The position numbers and the translations under genes are program-made. Shown piece after piece: positions 24,038 through 35,139 of a stretch of 64,000 nucleotides of DNA. Each line of letters opens with the position of its first letter. The first letter of the stretch is position 1. Source of the stretch: Salvia splendens. Lineage: Eukaryota; Streptophyta; Magnoliopsida; Lamiales; Lamiaceae. The stretch is taken from assembly GCF_004379255.2 (NCBI RefSeq), contig NC_056042.1, positions 34,017,928 through 34,081,927 of the forward strand. Direction: 5' to 3'. The notes beneath the pieces are model-generated. The model saw only the letters and a list, made by a program, of their open reading frames with translations. It ran no database searches and was not told where the DNA came from.

Positions 24038-24152
24038 GTTTCCTTTCTTGATGATGATGGATTGCAACTTTTTGCCAACCTAACACCAAATATCTTTCTC
24101 CATCACTGTAAAATTTAAATGGATTTTGAAAGAAATAGTATAATTTGAGTAC

Positions 24153-26090
24153 CTGAGGCTGGCAAATATAGACTTCTTTTCTTTGATGAAAATATTTATG
24201 GTGGTTTTTTTAAAGAGAAGAAAATGTTTCTTCTCTTTTGGAATTTTGGTGGTGAATCTCCCTATGAATTTCACATATTTTTGTTGGAGATGAAGTTGAA
24301 ATGCCAAAGAATCAAATATTCTACCGTGAAATACGGTTGGGCTACGGTTCTTGATTATTAAGGTGCTGTATTTTGTGGTAGAGATTAACATAAATGAAAG
24401 TATTAATCATTAATACATTTTTAATACTTTTTGTTGAGGAAAATAGTTGGCATTTAATAAGTTTTGTGTAGCCGTCGAAAATGGTAGATTTTAGCGGCCA
24501 TTTCTAGTTTCCTTTTTTATTTAGTATTTTCTTTTATTTTGTCCTTTATCTAGTTCTAGAGAATAAACAATTGGTGCGAAAACCAATACTGACTGATCAT
24601 TTCATATTAGCAAACATAAATATTGAAGCTCAAGATCATTTTTAGGCAAAGGATATCCTAATTACAATCGCTAATTAAAATTTCAAACTAATTCTTATGT
24701 TTCTGAATACATAAGATATTTTCCAAATACTCTTCATTGCCACAAGTTATATAATCTTTTTCTTTTAAACACGAGAATTTAAAAAGTGATGTTTAAAAAT
24801 TGGGATAATTGTTATTTAAATTATATTTTTTGTTAGCTTTTAGTCAGTTTCATATCGTTTAAATCTGGAATATAAATTACTAAAACTTTTCAATTTTTAG
24901 CAATTGTCACGTAATGTCGTAATGATCAAGTCAAAACTAATAAGACAAAATCAAATATAATACGACAATAAAACCATATCATTTTGGATATATTGACACA
25001 TTTTAACTAACACTAAAAATATAGTGACGTTGTTTTAGCAAAGACAATGTCGTGTTTGTTGTCTTATCATATTTAATTTCGTTAAATTAGTTTTAATTTT
25101 CACCATTGTGGACAATTGATTAAGAATCCATTAATAATTAAAGTGAAAAAACTTAAAAGAGAAAAAAATAAAGTAGAAAATATTAAAAATGTTAAATTAA
25201 TTACCTTGGAATAGAGAAAGTATTAAGGATTCATTTTAATTTTTGGAATGCAAAAATTAATCGAACCAAACATGAAAATTTTAAAATAAAGAATCAGATT
25301 ACTATCAGAAACTATTTTAGACAATTCATTTGCATTAGTAAATTACAACTATAATGTCATTTGTAACTTGTAATCTTAGTATACATCCAATTCATAAGAG
25401 TTTGATCATCACTTTGATGTAAATATTTGTAAATGGTTTAATGGATAGTGGAACATTGCGACAAATAATCTTATAATGGATAATTATTATCCAAAACCAA
25501 AAGTAAAAGATGCTACTATTAATTCTGATTCAAGTGACCTAAAAACAATTTAGTCACTTATTTTTTATACACATCGTACGAATTTGTTCACCTTCAGATT
25601 TATTTTAGCAAAGAACGATATTTATATTATAACATCCGCATATCTCTAAATTCATGTGCTTCTTAATAAATTCATGAAGCTCAACAAAAGTTTAAATTTG
25701 CTTCAACTCATGCATGCATGTACACTAAGATTGCAAGTTCCCATGATAAAACTTAAGTTTGACATAAAATGCATTGGCTTAGGACATCCGGTTACAAAAT
25801 ATAGTCAATTTTTTGTCCAAAGCTTGCATGAACACTAGCTAGTCTTTTTTGTATGCCAATGCACATTTTGTTGTTATCAACACTACATAAAATAAATCCC
25901 CTCAAACCTAAATTCACTTGGTGAAGAAATACATCTTAGAAACCAACAGATCGAGGGTACGATTTAACCACGACCACTGACACAGACGAGAAATCATTAC
26001 TGATCCTCTTTAGTCTTTATTAACTTCTTTGAAAAAAGGAAAACCTAGATCCACACACACGCACGACCAATAGATCAAAAGTTCGATTCA
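24153..26090. other. AT-rich spacer, no gene seen
   Basis: Nearly 2 kb of AT-rich DNA with no supported exon. The left part (24153-24400) is likely the 5' leader and promoter of the ANTH gene. The right part near 25990-26090 is probably the 3' UTR of the VIT homolog. Confidence 0.5.
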
Positions 26091-26723
26091 TCACATCTCA
26101 AATCCACTCGAGCCGAGCAACTTAGTGAGACCAAATGTGATAGCCATGGCCATCCACCCACCCACCACCACCCTCACACAAGACCTCACCACCTTAGTCC
26201 TCCCGAGCACCGCCCCGACTCCTCCGAACCCCACCAAGCCCGCGGTGGTGGCCGCCACCACCACCCCCTGCCGGACCCTATGGTCCTCCACGAACGCAGC
26301 CGCGAGCAACGGAAGCACAGCCCCCAACGAGAACGCTATGGCCGAGGCCGCGGCCGCCTGCCAAGGGTTAGGAAGCGCCTCTCTCTCCGACTCCTCGGCC
26401 CCACCGTTTCCGGCCATTGTCGCTTTCTCTCTCTTGATCTGAGCTTTCTCTATGTCCAGCTGAGTGTACACGGACACGAACTCGCCGATGGCCATGCTGC
26501 AAGCTCCGGCGAAGAGGCCGGCGAAGCCGGCCAGGATTATGGCCCGAGCGTCGTGTTTTAGGGCTCCGACGCCCAGGATTAGGGACGCGACGGTGACTAG
26601 GCCGTCGTTGGCCCCGAGCACTGCGGCTCGGAGCCACTGGGCCCTTTCGGAGTAGTTGATTTCTTCCTCCATTTGTGGGAGGTCTTTAGGGATTGCAATT
26701 GGGAGCTGGTTTTGAGCAGCCAT
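26091..26723 (-). CDS. Vacuolar iron transporter homolog (VIT/nodulin-21-like), copy 1
   Basis: Intronless 210-aa membrane protein of the CCC1/VIT family, which moves iron (or manganese) into the vacuole. The N-terminal marker AQWLRAAVLGANDGLVTVAS is followed by helices near residues 45-85 (AIILAGFAGLFAGACSMAIG), the loop GEFVSVYTQLDIEKAQIKRE, and three C-terminal helices (ASAIAFSLGAVLPLLAAAFV ... WMAMAITFGLTKLLG). The length fits the short plant VTL group, which lacks the larger cytosolic metal-binding domain of true VIT1. Two related copies lie at 31.6 and 38.4 kb. Coding GC is much higher than in the flanks. Transport substrate is inferred from the family. Confidence 0.93.
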   Translation of the reverse strand: MAAQNQLPIAIPKDLPQMEEEINYSERAQWLRAAVLGANDGLVTVASLILGVGALKHDARAIILAGFAGLFAGACSMAIGEFVSVYTQLDIEKAQIKREKATMAGNGGAEESEREALPNPWQAAAASAIAFSLGAVLPLLAAAFVEDHRVRQGVVVAATTAGLVGFGGVGAVLGRTKVVRSCVRVVVGGWMAMAITFGLTKLLGSSGFEM

Positions 26724-26807
26724 GAAATTAGGGTTTTGCTTTGGAAGTAGAGATGGTTTGGATTGGGTAGTGAGGTTGATACACTAGGAAAATAGGAATT
26801 GATGAGG

Positions 26808-26816
26808 TATTTATAG
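26808..26816 (-). promoter_or_regulatory. TATA box of VIT homolog copy 1
   Basis: CTATAAATA on the minus strand, about 85-90 nt upstream of the ATG. Confidence 0.6.
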
Positions 26817-27042
26817 AGGAAATTAGACACTAATTAATTAGAGATGACACTAACTCAAAAATGAAAGAAAAATAAAATAGAGACGACATTAGTGCAAGAT
26901 TAGAGGAGGTGGATTAAAAAATAGGGTAGTGTAATTAGCATAAGCATTAATCGTGGTTATAATTTATTCCCATGAAGTTAAATGGATATATATTTGCATG
27001 CATTACAAAATTCGTAGGTATAGTAATACTAGTATTGTCGTA

Positions 27043-27293
27043 CTCCTTTATTCCCTCATAGTTGAGGCAAAACTTTTCGGCATGGAGTTTAAGAGAGGCA
27101 AAACTTTTCGGCACGGAGTTTAAGAATGAGTTGTTGAGTGTGTTAAATAAATAGATAAAAAGTAAGAGAGAGAAAAAAGTAAAGAAAAATAAAGTAAAAA
27201 GTGAATAAAGTTACTATATATAAAAATGACTCAACTACGAGGGAACTTCTTAAAATAGAAAAATAACTCAATTATGAGGGAACGGAGGGAGGA
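27043..27293. mobile_element. MITE with 10-bp target duplication
   Basis: A 251-bp element with inverted ends (CTCCTTTATTCCCTCATAGT at left; complement of ATTATGAGGGAACGGAGGGAGG at right). It is bounded by TATTGTCGTA at 27033-27042 and 27294-27303. The ends look Stowaway-like, but the duplication length fits Mutator-like MITEs better. A 34-bp stretch (GGCAAAACTTTTCGGCAYGGAG) is tandemly doubled near the left end. Confidence 0.65.
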
Positions 27294-27905
27294 TATTGTC
27301 GTAACCTTTAAAGCCCTATAAAATAGCAAAGCATGTCCACTAATGAGAATTAAAAAATAGGAGTGTGCTCTCCACACATTAGTGGGGAATTATGGCTTTA
27401 AAATATTGAAGGGAGTGTGCACTCCACACACTTATGTGCATTTTATTAATTTATAGGATGGTGCAGAAAGATGATTGGTTGATCAAAATTTGGATTCTTT
27501 CTTCCACTAAGTAAAGAGGCTTTGTGATTATTGTTTTATAAGTTAGGTCATTGAGAAAGAGATGTCTTAACAAATCAATTTGAGTTCGTCATATTGTGTA
27601 ATAAGTAAATTAATCAATCGACATATATATTGCTTATTAATTTGTCCCACGATTATGACATCATGATTAACACAAGAGTTCAAGTTATAACTGGTCATGT
27701 TTCGTGTAGACACGATATACATTATTGTTTGAATTTTCTTCAAATAGTCGATCCATATATGAAGAGATGAATCAATTAAAGTTGCATGCTGCCTAATTAC
27801 TTCAATAACAAACCTTTATGGCTTTTGTCAAAGTGGAAAAAAGGAATTTGAGTAAGTATATGCGCTTTGTGCGTGGAAGGCACACTTCCATAAATAATAA
27901 CTCTA

Positions 27906-27909
<4 letters not shown>

Positions 27910-27960
<51 letters not shown>
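27910..27960. repeat. (TA)n microsatellite, left flank of a MITE
   Basis: About 50 bp of uninterrupted AT dinucleotides abutting the MITE. Confidence 0.9.
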
Positions 27961-27964
<4 letters not shown>

Positions 27965-28246
27965 AGATGATCAAAATAAGTATGTGTTTAAATCCAGAAA
28001 TGCAGACCAAATCTTGGCCCTAGGATTAGATGATCTAATGGTCAATAATTAACCAAAAACACGGAAGGTCATAATTAAACAATTTTAGGTCATATTATAA
28101 TATTTGGGTTTAATGTCATGCTAAGATCGTTTTAGGTCATGCTTTGTTAGCATGACCTAAAAATTACCTAACTATGACCTAAAAGTGACCTAATTATGAT
28201 ATTGTTCTGCGTTTCTGTATTTAAATCTAGTTTTGCATAGATCAAA

Positions 28247-28250
<4 letters not shown>
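27961..28250. mobile_element. MITE embedded in a (TA)n microsatellite
   Basis: A 290-bp non-coding element with short imperfect inverted ends (AGGGAGATGATCAAAA at left; AGGGTTTTGATCTATG read inward from the right). It lies exactly between two (TA)n tracts. The middle holds repeated, opposed TAGGTCAT/ATGACCTA words (28085-28200) able to fold. Elements that target TA microsatellites are known in plants (rice micron). Confidence 0.7.

Positions 28251-28292
<42 letters not shown>
28251..28292. repeat. (TA)n microsatellite, right flank of a MITE
   Basis: About 42 bp of TA dinucleotides directly after the MITE end AAAACCC. Confidence 0.9.
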
Positions 28293-28295
<3 letters not shown>

Positions 28296-28373
28296 TAAGT
28301 TGATATTGTGTGGAGAGCACACTCACTCTCATCTTTATATGGACAAATATAAAGTTACTTATGGTGTTACATA

Positions 28374-28601
28374 CTCCCTCCGTCCACAAAAAATAGAGCA
28401 CTTTAATTTTCTGCACTCGTTTAAAAAAATTGATAATAACTAATTAAAGTGGAGAGAAAGTAAAGTACGAGAGATAATAATGTAGAGAAGTTTATTGTCT
28501 GTATTATTATCTCTCTTATTTTCATTTCTCTCCACTTTAACTATTTATTATCATTTTTTGCTGAAAATGAAAGTGCCCTATTTTTTCGTGGACGGAGGGA
28601 A
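28374..28601. mobile_element. Stowaway-type MITE
   Basis: Starts CTCCCTCCGTCCACAAAAAA and ends TTTTTTCGTGGACGGAGGGA, with TA on both sides. These are the hallmark Stowaway (Tc1/mariner) ends. Most of its 228 bp is self-complementary (ATTAAAGTGGAGAGAAA ... TTTCTCTCCACTTTAA). Confidence 0.85.
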
Positions 28602-28755
28602 TAGTATATAAAACCACTATATGCCTAGATTACGATATAAACTATGATAATTAAGTTTTAATTAGGTAATTAAGTGGTTATTAGAAGTCATGACTAATTT
28701 TACGTGTGAGTCCCCATATCAAACATTGGAACGAATCTAAACGTAGAGGTGTGAT

Positions 28756-29776
28756 TGATGTGAATCAAATTGTACATTTTTATTCTCCTAACTTTACATG
28801 ATTTATATAGTTTGATGCTCGCAAAAGTATGTTTTGTGGTGTAGGAAGAGGAATAAATGGTGAAACAAAGAATGAAGCTCGGATGGTGAAAAGGTTGTGC
28901 GAAAATTCCAGCAAGTCCTAGAAATTGGCCACCCGGCCGGGTGACTTTTTAGTTGTAAAATTCTACCCGGCCGGGTAGTTCATTAGAATATATTGCAGTT
29001 TTGTGGCAGAAGAAAAGGGGGGAGAGAGATAGTGGATGGGACGGTTTTGGAAAAAGGAGGAAGAGAGAGAAATTGATTAGAAAAAGGAGTGGGGTCAGAC
29101 GTTTTTTGGGGGGACAGTTGACGAATTTGGACGGAGGAAAAAAAGAGAGGAAAGGGAAGAAGAGAAGAGGAAGTTCTGGCCAACTTTCCGACGATCCGAC
29201 TCCAAATCCCAACTCCACTCACAAGAGCTTGAATCCTACGGTTTTAATTGCAAAATTCACCATGTGTATAGGCTAAGCTTCCTTTGTTGCTCCAAGTTGT
29301 AATCTAGGCTTGTATGGATGTTTTCACACCATTGATATCATATGTTTGTGTCCAACAATGTGCTCAATATTTATTCACTATGTTTTTGGCTAATAACGTA
29401 GTGATGTTAATTCCTCTGCTATTGTCTCTTTAACATAGTTTAGGAATGATTGATTGTTGGATTGCTATCGAATTAGAATTGTTCAGAGGATAATTTGATA
29501 GTGGATTAAGTAGGTGACTATAGTAGATGATCTTTTATTCCCGCGCTTCCGCGTGAATTTAATATCATTGAAAATTAATTCATGGAACAAGTGTTCAGCT
29601 GACTGTGAATTATACGTCGCAAACATGTTCAGTGCACGCGATTAGGTTGATGTTTTAATCCCTTCGTATGTTTCATTGTTAAAGGTGTAGAATAATACAA
29701 GCCTCGTGAGCAACTTGGAGTGACATCTTTCTCCATTTTCGTACCTTAGTTTGTAAATTTAGTTTATTAATTTTGT
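28756..29776 (+). repeat. Left arm of a 1,021-bp inverted repeat (LTR-like)
   Basis: Reverse complement of 30068-31088 without indels, with about half a dozen mismatches visible (around 29150-29226 and 29552). It starts TGATGTGAATCAAATTG and carries two self-complementary words, CACCCGGCCGGGTG and CTACCCGGCCGGGTAG, near 28931-28978. The open frames at 29001-29276 and nearby are G/A-rich low-complexity translation, not genes. Sequence just beyond the arm (29795-29850, CTCCCTGTGGTTCGACACTC) is of the kind found at the end of plant Ty3/gypsy-type LTRs. Confidence 0.9.
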
Positions 29777-30067
29777 CAATTCTTGTTAAATAACCTACAC
29801 CTCCCTGTGGTTCGACACTCGAAGTACTACAGTCGACTCTGTACTCTTGCAGATAGATTGTAATATTAGAGCTATTTTATTAAACTTTTGTGTTAATAAT
29901 CCATTAATATAATAGCTTGAAAATTACACCTTTGTAGGTGTGCTTCCTCATAAGCTCGAATGTGAATCCTATCTCCATATTGCTCCTACAAAAAGAAAAA
30001 TTAAAACAACAAAAAGAAAACAAAATACTCAATTCATAAAAATACATCGAAGGAAAGAATTGAGCGA
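29777..30067. other. Loop between the inverted-repeat arms
   Basis: 291 bp. The left half reads as an LTR end on the plus strand (CTCCCTGTGGTTCGACACTC ... TTTTGTGTTAATAATCCA). The right half, read on the minus strand, runs out of the arm through a T-rich tract (TTTTTCTTTTTGTAGGAGC) into AATATGGAGATAGGATTC, which looks like a leader and short start of an internal region. The two arms therefore come from the same repeat but continue differently. Confidence 0.55.
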
Positions 30068-31088
30068 ACAAAATTAATAAACTAAATTTACAAACTAAGG
30101 TACGAAAATGGAGAAAGATGTCACTCCAAGTTGCTCACGAGGCTTGTATTATTCTACACCTTTAACAATGAAACATACGAAGGGATTAAAACATCAACCT
30201 AATCGCGTGCACTGAACATGTTTGCGACGTATAATTCACAGTCAGCTGAACACTTGTTCCATGAATTAATTTTCAATGATATTAAATTCATGCGGAAGCG
30301 CGGGAATAAAAGATCATCTACTATAGTCACCTACTTAATCCACTATCAAATTATCCTCTGAACAATTCTAATTCGATAGCAATCCAACAATCAATCATTC
30401 CTAAACTATGTTAAAGAGACAATAGCAGAGGAATTAACATCACTACGTTATTAGCCAAAAACATAGTGAATAAATATTGAGCACATTGTTGGACACAAAC
30501 ATATGATATCAATGGTGTGAAAACATCCATACAAGCCTAGATTACAACTTGGAGCAACAAAGGAAGCTTAGCCTATACACATGGTGAATTTTGCAATTAA
30601 AACCGTAGGATTCAAGCTCTCGTGAGTGGAGTTGGGATTTGGAGTCGGATCATCGGAAAGTTGGCCGGAACTTCCTCTTCTCTTCTTCCCTTTTCTCTCC
30701 TTTTTTCCTCCGTCCAAATTCGTCAACTGTCCCCCCAAAAAACGTCTGACCCCACTCCTTTTTCTAATCAATTTCTCTCTCTTCCTCCTTTTTCCAAAAC
30801 CGTCCCATCCACTATCTCTCTCCCCCCTTTTCTTCTGCCACAAAACTGCAATATATTCTAATGAACTACCCGGCCGGGTAGAATTTTACAACTAAAAAGT
30901 CACCCGGCCGGGTGGCCAATTTCTAGGACTTGCTGGAATTTTCGCACAACCTTTTCACCATCCGAGCTTCATTCTTTGTTTCACCATTTATTCCTCTTCC
31001 TACACCACAAAACATACTTTTGCGAGCATCAAACTATATAAATCATGTAAAGTTAGGAGAATAAAAATGTACAATTTGATTCACATCA
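30068..31088 (-). repeat. Right arm of the 1,021-bp inverted repeat (LTR-like)
   Basis: Mirror of 28756-29776 (positions sum to 59,844 throughout). It ends at TTCACATCA|GTGATCC. No matching target duplication is seen outside the two arms, so the pair is not a simple single insertion. Confidence 0.9.
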
Positions 31089-31551
31089 GTGATCCGTTGC
31101 TAACTTTCTTAAGTTGCTAATTCTACTAATTCATCAATGCAGTGTATTAAAAATCTCAACACAATGACATTGAAATGTCAACATGAACTAAGTTGAATAC
31201 GGTGTTGACATTGATATTTAAAATGTCAACACAAATTTGTGTTGATATTTTAATGTGATCGCGTTGACATTTTTAATACACTGCGTTGATGAGTTAATAA
31301 ATTAGCAATTTAAAAAGAATTAGCATTATAAAGCGCTCCTCTACACATATTTGTAGGATTCAGTCATGTCTAATCTATCAAACAGAACATGTCCTAGACA
31401 TATATGGGCTTATAAAGGCCTTTTTATTTTTTGCTTCAATTCTACAAAATGCATCTCTAAATTCTTGGATTTCTTCCATGCATGTTTGTTTTCTATACCA
31501 ATTCACCTTACATCATTTGTTAGTACAATTAATCTCTAAAGTGTTCTACCT

Positions 31552-31563
31552 CTATATATATAT
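31552..31563 (+). promoter_or_regulatory. TATA box of VIT homolog copy 2
   Basis: CTATATATATAT about 65 nt upstream of the ATG at 31623. Confidence 0.55.
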
Positions 31564-31622
31564 TCCGATCATATTTTCCAATTATGCACCTCACAAACTA
31601 CCAAAAGTAGCCTCGTCAATCA

Positions 31623-32246
31623 ATGGCTAATATCCCAAACCACCTCCAAATCCTATACCTAAGACAAAAAGCCATGACCAATCTCCCTCAAACCAAACAA
31701 GAAACCGACTACGCCGCTCGGTCGCATTGGCTCCGAGCCGCCACGCTCGGAGCCAACGACGGCCTGGTCTCCATCTCATCCCTCATGATGGGAATCGGAG
31801 CCACCAGAGCCGGCTCCAAAGCCACGATCCTCACGGGCTTCGCAGCCCTTTTCGCGGGCGCGTGCAGCATGGCCGCGGCCGAGTTCGTCTCCATCCACTC
31901 CATAGAGACGGCCCGGACGAAGAGCGAGAGAAGAAGAAGATCGATTCCTAACCCTTTGCTTGCCGCCATGGCGTCGGCGCTTGCTTTCTTGTTGGGAGGG
32001 ATTGTGCCGTTGCTCGCGGCTGCGTTTGTAGATGACTCTAGGGTTGGGGCGGGGGCGGTGGCGGCGGCCGGGACGCTGGGGATGGCGGCGTTTGGCGGGG
32101 TCAGGGCGGCGCTTGGCGGGACGGGGGTGGTGGGTGGTTGTGGGAGGGTGGTGGTGGGAGGGTGGGTGGCTATGGGCATCACTTTTGGTCTCACAAAGTT
32201 AATTGGGGATAGTGGTTTTGGTGGTGTGGTTAATAGTGTAGAATAG
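31623..32246 (+). CDS. Vacuolar iron transporter homolog, copy 2
   Basis: Intronless 207-aa VIT/CCC1-family protein. It has the conserved HWLRAATLGANDGLVSISSL start of the domain, GFAALFAGACSMAAAEFVSI, and a C-terminal WVAMGITFGLTKLIG. Compared with copies 1 and 3, the loop after EFVS is shorter and altered: IHSIETARTKSE replaces the usual VYxQLDIExAQIKRE. One of the acidic residues of that loop is therefore lost, which may affect metal handling. A second in-frame Met (MTNLPQTKQ) lies 18 codons in and could also be used. It is divergent from copy 1, with the large inverted repeat in between. Codon third positions are strongly G/C, giving long spurious antisense frames. Confidence 0.92.
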   Translation: MANIPNHLQILYLRQKAMTNLPQTKQETDYAARSHWLRAATLGANDGLVSISSLMMGIGATRAGSKATILTGFAALFAGACSMAAAEFVSIHSIETARTKSERRRRSIPNPLLAAMASALAFLLGGIVPLLAAAFVDDSRVGAGAVAAAGTLGMAAFGGVRAALGGTGVVGGCGRVVVGGWVAMGITFGLTKLIGDSGFGGVVNSVE

Positions 32247-32947
32247 TTCATATTGATGCTCGGTTCGATTGATTAGATAAGATTCAGTCTTATAAATAAT
32301 ATAAATAATATTCGTTCAAGTAGATAATAGAATTTATGGTGATTAGCCTTGACGGATTTTGACAAAATTAATTACGAATAATTTCATACCAATTCAACTA
32401 CGGACAATTTTAAGATAAATTAATCTTGACTAACACATTTTTCTGTTATTTTAATGGGTGACTATTATGTGGGTATAGTTTTTGGGAGGATAATGTGGGG
32501 TATAATTTGCTTTTTTATTTAAGAAAGTAGGTAACTACCACCACTGTTGAAAAATAATCCATAATACAAAACATAGGTTTTAAATAGATTAAATAGCTCA
32601 ATCCATCTTATACTTATCTACAAAACGGATAGTTTGAAATTAGTTGATTTTTTGTCATGTTGAAAACGGTATGGTGGGGTTTTGGCTACATCATGATTTT
32701 GGATTTAGCATAGTTTGCACTTTGCACAAAGTAAGTAGTTTTATGAATATGGGATATTTATGTGTGGATTTGAAATTAATTTGCAAACCAATATATCAAC
32801 ACAGTTATAATTGTAACAATTGGATTAAATAGATCAAGAGCCGGAATGTCAATTTAACCATAGTTCACGGGTTGCCCCGAACGGAAACAAAAAAATAAAA
32901 GAGTTAGGTGCAGAAAATTTATACGTAATTCGAAAAAAAATTAAATA
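32247..32947. other. Spacer after VIT homolog copy 2
   Basis: 3' UTR followed by AT-rich DNA without a gene or clear repeat. Confidence 0.45.
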
Positions 32948-33133
32948 CTTCATCCGTCCCATTAAAGATGACTCACTTTCCTTTTTAGTTTGTCTCATCC
33001 AAGATGATCCATTACTATAAATGGAAACATATTTATTTCTACTTTATTCTCTCTCTTACTTTACTCTCTCCACTTAACACATAAAATGAAACTGCATAAA
33101 ACTCCGTGTCGTCCTTCCTTGGGACGGAGGGAG
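32948..33133. mobile_element. Stowaway-type MITE
   Basis: A 186-bp element starting CTTCATCCGTCCCATTAAAG and ending TCCTTGGGACGGAGGGAG, flanked by TA. This is the typical Stowaway pattern. Confidence 0.8.
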
Positions 33134-33839
33134 TAGCATGTAACTGAATAGTCCACGACTTAATACTTAATAGGTTGGTCCAAAACAGCCCAAGCCCAAT
33201 AGGAGAAAATGAGTGAGTTGGCCCGATTAACCAATAATTAGTTTCAACTGCATTAATATACTTTTAGACTTTAATAAAATAAATCTTTTATTCAATATTC
33301 AAAAGTTATACTCAGTCATTTTATTTCTTTGCTCCTCACTTTATAATATGTCTTAACTAGTGGTAAAAATTAGAAAAATGATACAGTTTAGGAAAAAATA
33401 TGTGTATCTTGTCACTTTTAGATTTATATACTAGAACTAGCTAGTTACGTAAATCGATGTTGAAAAGATACACATTTTATAATGTACTTCATTTGCTATA
33501 AATATAGAATTGCCAAGAATTTAAGTGGGCTAGCCAGCCTGCTTGACATTTTTATTCAATGGACATGTTTTTAGTTCTCATTAAAAATAAAATTCTCATT
33601 ATTTATATACATTCAAAAATTATAAAATAATTATATGGATTAGATCATTTTTATGAACTACTCTATAGAATAGTGATATATTTAATTATGATGGTACATT
33701 CAAATATATTCACGACTTTCCTTTTCTAGAAAAAAAAAGAAACAAAACAAAAATAAATTAAGCATGGGGATTATCTGGCTCAAGCATCTGTGTTATCTTT
33801 GCCACGAAACTTTTCACTGGACTAATAAAGCAACCATAG

Positions 33840-34945
33840 GCTACGTTTGGTAGCCATGTCATGTTTCGACTAGACATGATAAAATTTAAGATAGTTATCA
33901 TAGTTTCAATTAGTTTAGTTATCTTGATTGGGTGTTTGATAGCTTAAGATAACTATGAGTTATTTTATTTAAGTGTTTGGTACATAAGTTATAAAAAATG
34001 ATAAAATTATAATGGTCAAAATTAACCTCACTAATTTAAGTTAATAATTAAAGTACCCTTGAAGAATAATTGCTACTCCATCTCTCTTCTACGGCTCTCT
34101 CTCTACTGTACTTAACCAAATTCCCAATATTCCACAATCTCCATCTTCCTCAACTCTCTCTACTATACTTCTCCAAATTTCCAATATACTAAAATCACCA
34201 TCTTCCTCAATCTCTCTCTACTATACTTCTCCAATTTCCAAATATCCCAAAATCACCATCTTCCTCAATCTCCTCTTCACGGACCGGCGATTCTCCATGG
34301 CGCCACCACGCCGCCTTCCCTCTCCCTTCTCCCTCGTCTCCCTCTCCAAATATCCCTCTTTTTTCCCGGCGATCTGCGCCGCTGCTGGAACCCATCGCCG
34401 TAACACCTCGGTTCGCGCTGCCTACCATCTCGCTCAGAACCCATCGCCTCTGGCCGTCGTCTCCATCACACTGCGGTCCCGTCGCTTCGCCGCACGCGTC
34501 GGCAGTCCGTCTCTCTCTATGTCGGCATCGATCTACTTCTCCCACAATTCCAAAGTTTAGATTTTTACTCCTGCTCAGATAAATCTTGAAGAATAATTGC
34601 AAAAATTTTAACCTTTGATTCAAAACTAGTCGCCGGAAAAGATACATAAACGGAATCGTCGAATTTCGTCCTCCGGAGGGAGGCAGATTGAGAAAATGAA
34701 AGGAGAGAGACAATAGCGATTTGAGAAGAGGAAAAATATGGAGGCACGTTTATATGGATAGAAAAATTGATGGGTAAAAATGTAATTTACTAAAATTAAC
34801 TAGGTATCCTGATATGTAACATAGCAAAATTGGGAGTTACATATATGGTTGAAACATAGATTTTTCAGTGGGCTTTGTGCGGGCCGGATATAAAATACGG
34901 GCTATTCAAATAAGTAACATTGCTACCAAATGCACAAATAAACTC
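33840..34945. mobile_element. Non-autonomous DNA transposon, superfamily unassigned
   Basis: About 1.1 kb bounded by imperfect inverted ends: GGCTACGTTTGGTAGCCATG at left and, read inward from the right, TGTGCATTTGGTAGCAATG. The target duplication is not clear, so the exact ends are approximate. The inside has about three ~60-bp tandem repeats (34085-34275, TCTCTCTACTATACTTCTCC and context). A GC-rich block (34280-34560) stands out from its AT-rich surroundings and looks like captured genic sequence, though I recognise no protein. Confidence 0.55.
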
Positions 34946-34989
34946 ATATTACTCTTCTTATCTAACTGTTTGGCTCAATTCTTTTCGGA

Positions 34990-35139
34990 CAACTCATAAC
35001 TAAGCATGGGCCGAGTTGTTGTATTTATGGTGCCGATGACAGTTCCAAAAATTGAATTTAATGTAGTTTTTCCGACCTTCGTCGATCGGTCAACATTAGG
35101 GCGTCCCGTCACATAATCGACCCCACCTGGATCTGCCAT
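34990..35139 (-). repeat. Dispersed SINE-like repeat, copy 1
   Basis: On the minus strand this begins ATGGCAGATCCAGGTGGGGT and shares that start with the copies at 39212-39390 and 46908-47040. The downstream part has diverged and the end is uncertain. Confidence 0.4.

Noticed and set aside
24038..24067. Upstream extension of the ANTH protein
   Set aside because: It starts with TTG rather than ATG, and family members start at the MxPSK motif encoded from 24037.
29001..30843. Mirror-image open frames of 79-91 aa in the two inverted-repeat arms
   Set aside because: They are low-complexity Lys/Arg/Gly or Pro/Phe/Leu translations of a G/A-rich stretch. They are mirrored only because the DNA is inverted, with no start context or splice partner.
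31709..32251. 180-aa antisense open frame across VIT homolog copy 2 (and similar ones across copies 1 and 3)
   Set aside because: These are shadows caused by high GC at codon third positions. They are Pro/Thr/Ala-rich without a domain, whereas the sense strand has a clear VIT protein.
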